In this document: positions 17,345 to 21,047 of the stretch, in pieces | How the letters are laid out: each line of letters starts with the position of its first letter | Numbering within the stretch: the first letter of the stretch is position 1 | Source of the DNA: an uncultured Alistipes sp. | GTDB lineage: Bacteria; Bacteroidota; Bacteroidia; Bacteroidales; Rikenellaceae | NCBI GenBank assembly: GCA_949840605.1 | Contig: CATKXN010000041.1 | Location: 1-21,047 of the forward strand | Direction of reading: 5' to 3' | Length of the DNA: 21,047 nt | The notes under the pieces: generated by a model | Databases searched by the model: none | The model's input: the letters and a program-made list of their open reading frames with translations, nothing else | Told to the model about the DNA's origin: nothing | Position numbers and translations under genes: made by a program

Positions 17345-19432
17345 ATGAAAAAACTGATCCTCCTATCGCTTGCCGCGCTGGCCCTGACGGCCTGCGGCGA
17401 CTCGGATTGGCTGGGAGACGGCAACGTCTACTACAAGCCGAAAGAGCTTACGCTGTCGAAAAGCTCGCTGAGCGAACTCATCATCGGCGAAACCCGCCGT
17501 CTCTACGCCTCGTTCGACCCGGCGGAGACCACCGACGGAGAAATCCTTTGGAGCTCCAGCGACGAGGCCGTCGCCACGGTCGGCGAAAACGGCTCCGTAC
17601 ATGCCACCGGCCTGGGCGAAGCCGTCATCACGGCCCGCAGCGCAGCCCATCCCGAAATCGAGGCCACGTGTGCCGTCTCGGTGACGGTCGAATCGGGCAT
17701 CCGCGTCTACGACCTGCTGCTCGACCAGCCCGTCGACGGCCGGATCACCTTCGTCCGCAACTCCACGGGCAACCGCGACTACTATTTCGAAGTCTTCGTG
17801 CACGATACTTTCGACAAGAGCGTGACGTTCGAAACGACGAACGGAGAGGTCGTGGACATCGAGGAGAAGCGACTCGACGGCCGCACGGGCTTCACGCTCG
17901 TCCCGGGACAGGAACTGGGCGATGCGACGATCGTCATCCGGTCGACGCGCAACGACGACGTGCGCACGGAAATCCCCGTCAGTCTGAAGACCATCAAGGT
18001 CACGGGCGTGGCGCTGTCGCTCGACGAAGACGGCAGCGGCGCCAGCGAATCCCTCGCCGGAAAGCTCACCGTCAGCCATACCAAGGCCGTCCGCGTGGTC
18101 TTCGCCACGGACGACGAGGAGATCAAGATCCCCGAGAACAGCCGCATCCACGCCGAGAGCAGCAACACCGCCGTTGCCACCGTCGACGCCGAAGGCACGC
18201 AGGACCCCGCCACGCAGAACGTGTCGTTCAACGTCTACATGGTCGACGATCCGGCCAACGCCCCCGACGGCACCTCGACGATCACCGTCAGGACCGACGA
18301 CGGCGCCTATGAAGCCACCTTCACCGTGACGGCCCAGTGCCCGGGCGTGCAGCAGATCGTCCTCGGCCAGACCCTCTCCGACCCGATCCTCGCCGGACAG
18401 TCGCTGCAGCTGACCTACAAGACCGTTCCCGAGGACGCCTACGTGCAGACCGTACAATGGAGTTCGGCCGACGAGACCATCGCCACGGTAGACGCCGACG
18501 GACTGGTGACCGTCAAAGCCGATTTCGCGTTCGACCCGGCCGACTGCGAGGCGACCGAGATCCTTATCACGGCCACCTCCGACGACGCCAGCGCCGCCGC
18601 AGCCTCGTGCAAACTGCGCCCGTATCAGTACGTACCCGCCACGGGCGTCCTGGTGACCGACCAGTGGGGCAACCGCATGCGCGGCACCAGCTCGACGACG
18701 GCGAAAATCTCCTCTCCGGCCAACAGCTACGCCTGCATCCAGTACTGCTCCGGCGGCGGCAAGAACAAAACCGCGCAGTTCAACGACACCCAGAGCTGGG
18801 CGGTGGCTTCGCCCGCCGTGGAAGGCGTCGACAAAGTCGGATCGATTCCCGTCTATCTGACCGCCACGCCCTACCCCTACACCTATCCCACCATCGCCGA
18901 CCCCGACCAGCCGTTCTACTGGGCCTGCTACTCCAATTCGCGCTTCTCGATCGCGGGAGCCGGCTACGAAGCAGGCAACCAGGCCCAGGGATGGAGCGGA
19001 TACTCGAAAGACGACGGCAAGTCGAAATGCTTCCTGGGCCACACCTGCAAATTCTGGACGGGACACTCCTCGTCGACGGCCGATGTCCTGTTCGTCCGCG
19101 TATGGCGTTATGTCGAAGGCAAACCCAACGATAAAAACAACAATAAAAGCGAAGACCTGCTTTTCCGCTTCGCCGTGCACACGACCAACAGCAAGCACAA
19201 CGACGATATCGGCAACCCGTCGCTCAAGAACGACGACGGTACGGCCCGGGTATTCGGCTTCCTCAATACGGGAGGTATAGCCAAACCTTTCGACGATCCC
19301 TGCCCGACACCGTGGACGGGTCCGATGCCGCATCCGGGAAGTTACTACACGCTCGACGACAGCGGCGCTCCAGCCCAGTCCAAAACGTGGGGCGACATCC
19401 CCGTACCGACGAAACTGACGGAGATCGAATAA
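17345..19432 (+). CDS. Lipoprotein with three Big_2-type Ig domains, candidate surface glycan-binding protein
   Basis: This 695-residue lipoprotein (Cys17 in LALTACGDSDW) contains three bacterial Ig-like (Big_2) units, marked by WSSSDEAVATVGENGSVHATG (about 73-93), ESSNTAVATVDAEG (about 276) and WSSADETIATVDADGLVTV (about 375). An unassigned beta-rich stretch (about 118-215) lies between the first two. The last 260 residues are a Cys- and aromatic-rich domain with no family I recognise (YACIQYCSGGG, PFYWACYSNSRF, CFLGHTCKFW). The extended Ig stalk with a distinct distal domain is the layout of Bacteroidota surface glycan-binding proteins, so the C-terminal domain would bind the substrate outside the cell. 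It is the last gene before a terminator and follows the esterase gene by 57 bases. The binding role is inference; an enzymatic role for the C-terminal domain cannot be excluded. Confidence 0.75.
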   Translation: MKKLILLSLAALALTACGDSDWLGDGNVYYKPKELTLSKSSLSELIIGETRRLYASFDPAETTDGEILWSSSDEAVATVGENGSVHATGLGEAVITARSAAHPEIEATCAVSVTVESGIRVYDLLLDQPVDGRITFVRNSTGNRDYYFEVFVHDTFDKSVTFETTNGEVVDIEEKRLDGRTGFTLVPGQELGDATIVIRSTRNDDVRTEIPVSLKTIKVTGVALSLDEDGSGASESLAGKLTVSHTKAVRVVFATDDEEIKIPENSRIHAESSNTAVATVDAEGTQDPATQNVSFNVYMVDDPANAPDGTSTITVRTDDGAYEATFTVTAQCPGVQQIVLGQTLSDPILAGQSLQLTYKTVPEDAYVQTVQWSSADETIATVDADGLVTVKADFAFDPADCEATEILITATSDDASAAAASCKLRPYQYVPATGVLVTDQWGNRMRGTSSTTAKISSPANSYACIQYCSGGGKNKTAQFNDTQSWAVASPAVEGVDKVGSIPVYLTATPYPYTYPTIADPDQPFYWACYSNSRFSIAGAGYEAGNQAQGWSGYSKDDGKSKCFLGHTCKFWTGHSSSTADVLFVRVWRYVEGKPNDKNNNKSEDLLFRFAVHTTNSKHNDDIGNPSLKNDDGTARVFGFLNTGGIAKPFDDPCPTPWTGPMPHPGSYYTLDDSGAPAQSKTWGDIPVPTKLTEIE

Positions 19433-19443
19433 CGCTTAAAATC

Positions 19444-19479
19444 GGTTCATGGTGCTTTTTCCGGCACCATGAACCTTTT
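19444..19479 (+). terminator. Intrinsic terminator after the operon
   Basis: A perfect 12-base-pair stem, GGTTCATGGTGC (19444-19455) with GCACCATGAACC (19464-19475), encloses an 8-base loop (19456-19463) and is followed by TTTT (19476-19479). It begins 11 bases after the stop codon of the Ig-domain lipoprotein. The next ATG is only 15 bases beyond the T run, so the structure may also work as a partial stop or attenuator for the downstream gene. The T run is short. Confidence 0.8.
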
Positions 19480-19494
19480 CCAAACCCGATCGAA

Positions 19495-21047
19495 ATGAAA
19501 AAACTTCTTTCCCTGCTGCTGACCTTGACGACCCTCGCCCCGCATGCGCAGGAGCCCATGCAGTACCGCATCGTCCCGGTGGGCTCGTCCCAGTGGATGA
19601 ATCCCAAACTCAGCGACGAAGTCCGCGAACAGATCGACCGCATCGCCGCCGACGGCTACAACGTCATCTCCATCGGCACGTTCACCTTCCTGCCGATGCA
19701 CATCGTCGACTACGCCGATTCGCCCTACCCCGAAGCCGCGGAATACTCGCCCGAAAAAGTCGCCCAAAACCTCGCGACCCTGCGGGACAATATCTCCTAT
19801 GCCAAGTCGCGCGGCATCCGCTACGTCGTGACGCGCTCCTATTCGCACTACGCGCCTTACAAATTCTGGTGCGCCCACCGGCAGGAGCTCAATCCCGACG
19901 GGGTCTTCGACCAGCTGCTGCGCAAGGCCCACCAGAACGACATGTTCCAGAAGGCGCTGGCGGGCAAGTCGCCCAACTGCGTCCCCCAGCAGCAGTGGAC
20001 CAACGACCTCTTCCGCGACTTCTTCCTCTGGTCGACCTCCCGGGCGCTGGACCTGCTGCCCGAGCTGGACGGGTTCCTGAACGCCTATGCCGAGGCGGCC
20101 TGGACCTACGACGTCGAAAAGGTGCGTCCCAACACCTGGAAATCATGGAAAGAGTGCGTGGACTACGACAAGACCGACAGCTGTTTCGTCGACTACTCCA
20201 ACCGTCTGGCGCACATGCTGCGCGAAAAGCGGGGCGACGGTTATTTCTTCGGCATGCGCGACTGGTACGTGAAGCCCGAAGTGATGCGGCAGCTCGACAT
20301 TCCGCGCGAGAAGCTGATCCTTTCGGTCAAATACGCCGGCTACGACCAACCGCTGGTCAACTGCCCGCCCTGGGGCAAAGAGATGCTCGACGCGGGTTAC
20401 GGCGTGGTGCTGGACATGCACGTCTACGACGCGGAGTACCCGCATCCGGTCTACTGGTACGACAACAACATCGTGAACCGCATCTTCGACAACGTCCGCG
20501 CAGGCGGGTTCACGGGCATCGTCTATCAGGACTACACGCTGCGCGGCGAGGATTCGGCCGACAACCCCGTGCGGCGGCTGACGCAGCTCACCGTGGCCGG
20601 AGCCATGAACCGCAAACCCTGGTCGGACGCCGACGCCGAAAAATACCTGGCCAAAACCTACCGCAAGGCCGCACCCCACGTGTTGCAGTCGCTCAAAGCC
20701 GTGGCGCACGCGCAGGAACAGTTCATCAAACTGATGCCTGCGTGGTTCTGGCGCGGCGACGGCCTCTCGGTCGGGGGTTTGCAGCCGTTGAAGTTCTGGC
20801 AGATGTTCGACAACCCCGAGGCGCCGGCCGGCATGGCCTTCGTCCGGCAGGAAGTGGTCGGCGTACCGGAGTATTGCACGGCATGGCGCACCGGAAACCG
20901 TTCCGACGAAGAGCTCGCCGCGAAATACCACGCCGAAAAACGGCTGACCCCTGCAGACGTATTGCGTGAAAGGGCCGACTGTGCCGACAAAGCGGTCGCC
21001 GAGGCCGAAAAGGCCCGCGCCGCGGGTCCTGCAAACGCTCCCTACCT
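19495..21047 (+). CDS. Secreted TIM-barrel-like protein of unassigned family, possible glycoside hydrolase (partial)
   Basis: The frame is open from ATG 19495 to the window edge, at least 517 codons. Residues 1-19 are a signal peptide (MKKLLSLLLTLTTLAPHAQ). I do not recognise the family. Alternating strand-like and helix-like segments suggest a TIM barrel: YNVISIGTFTF (about 56-66), GIRYVVTRSYSHY (107-119), LPELDGFLNAYAEAAW (188-203), KLILSVKYAGY, YGVVLDMHVYD and GFTGIVYQDYT (338-348). E200 and D346 lie at predicted strand ends and could be catalytic. The loops are rich in Trp and Tyr (TWKSWK, HPVYWYDNN, MPAWFWRGDG), as in sugar-binding clefts. There is some resemblance in arrangement to alpha-glucuronidase-like barrels, too weak to assign. 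It lies just past a terminator, close behind the PUL operon, and probably belongs to the same locus. Confidence 0.7.
   Translation, partial: MKKLLSLLLTLTTLAPHAQEPMQYRIVPVGSSQWMNPKLSDEVREQIDRIAADGYNVISIGTFTFLPMHIVDYADSPYPEAAEYSPEKVAQNLATLRDNISYAKSRGIRYVVTRSYSHYAPYKFWCAHRQELNPDGVFDQLLRKAHQNDMFQKALAGKSPNCVPQQQWTNDLFRDFFLWSTSRALDLLPELDGFLNAYAEAAWTYDVEKVRPNTWKSWKECVDYDKTDSCFVDYSNRLAHMLREKRGDGYFFGMRDWYVKPEVMRQLDIPREKLILSVKYAGYDQPLVNCPPWGKEMLDAGYGVVLDMHVYDAEYPHPVYWYDNNIVNRIFDNVRAGGFTGIVYQDYTLRGEDSADNPVRRLTQLTVAGAMNRKPWSDADAEKYLAKTYRKAAPHVLQSLKAVAHAQEQFIKLMPAWFWRGDGLSVGGLQPLKFWQMFDNPEAPAGMAFVRQEVVGVPEYCTAWRTGNRSDEELAAKYHAEKRLTPADVLRERADCADKAVAEAEKARAAGPANAPY

Noticed and set aside
17363..19333. Minus-strand open frame of 656 codons opposite the Ig-domain lipoprotein
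   Set aside because: Antisense shadow, Arg/Val/Gly-rich, with no signal or motif.
19444..19475. Inverted repeat as an insertion-sequence end
   Set aside because: The arms are only 8 bases apart, no transposase or target duplication is present, and a T run follows as in a terminator.

Overview
The window is a GC-rich stretch of a Bacteroidota genome carrying most of one polysaccharide utilization locus (PUL). The phylum follows from the adjacent SusC/SusD pair, the TAnnTTTG-type promoter boxes, the lipoproteins with an acidic residue just after the lipidated Cys, and a Reg_prop sensor next to the sugar genes. The high GC content recalls gut Rikenellaceae such as Alistipes, but this is only an inference from composition.

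Layout. Minus strand, cut by the left edge (645..1): the N-terminus of a periplasmic beta-propeller sensor, probably a hybrid two-component regulator (HTCS). Across a 147-bp divergent intergenic region, a secreted GH2-like enzyme is read rightwards (793..3774). A 122-bp gap with its own promoter leads into a tight series: SusC-like transporter (3897), SusD-like lipoprotein (7059), FGE-sulfatase-fold lipoprotein (8638), classical GH2 enzyme (9744), two tandem GH28-like beta-helix enzymes (12892 and 14424, the second overlapping the first by ATGA), an STN-domain/esterase fusion (15860) and a three-Ig-domain lipoprotein (17345). A strong hairpin terminator lies at 19444-19479. It is followed at 19495 by a secreted TIM-barrel-like protein of no family I recognise, cut by the right edge.

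How it may work. The sensor would detect a breakdown product and activate the two promoters, which share an AACATCCG element at an identical distance from the -7 box. SusC/SusD import oligosaccharides. The FGE-fold and Ig-domain lipoproteins sit where surface glycan-binding proteins usually sit. The GH2, GH28-like and esterase proteins dismantle an acylated glycan. GH28 plus GH2 plus an esterase suggests a pectin-like or other plant target, but both GH28-like proteins keep only the catalytic Asp residues and lack the His and Arg/Lys that hold galacturonate in true polygalacturonases. The substrate is therefore open.

The points most worth following are the phased TATCCG array and its shared element, the non-catalytic FGE-like lipoprotein in the SusE position, the diverged GH28 pair, the STN-esterase fusion and the unassigned protein at the right edge. 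I see no RNA genes, mobile elements or CRISPR arrays, and there is no gene-free stretch over 300 bases.
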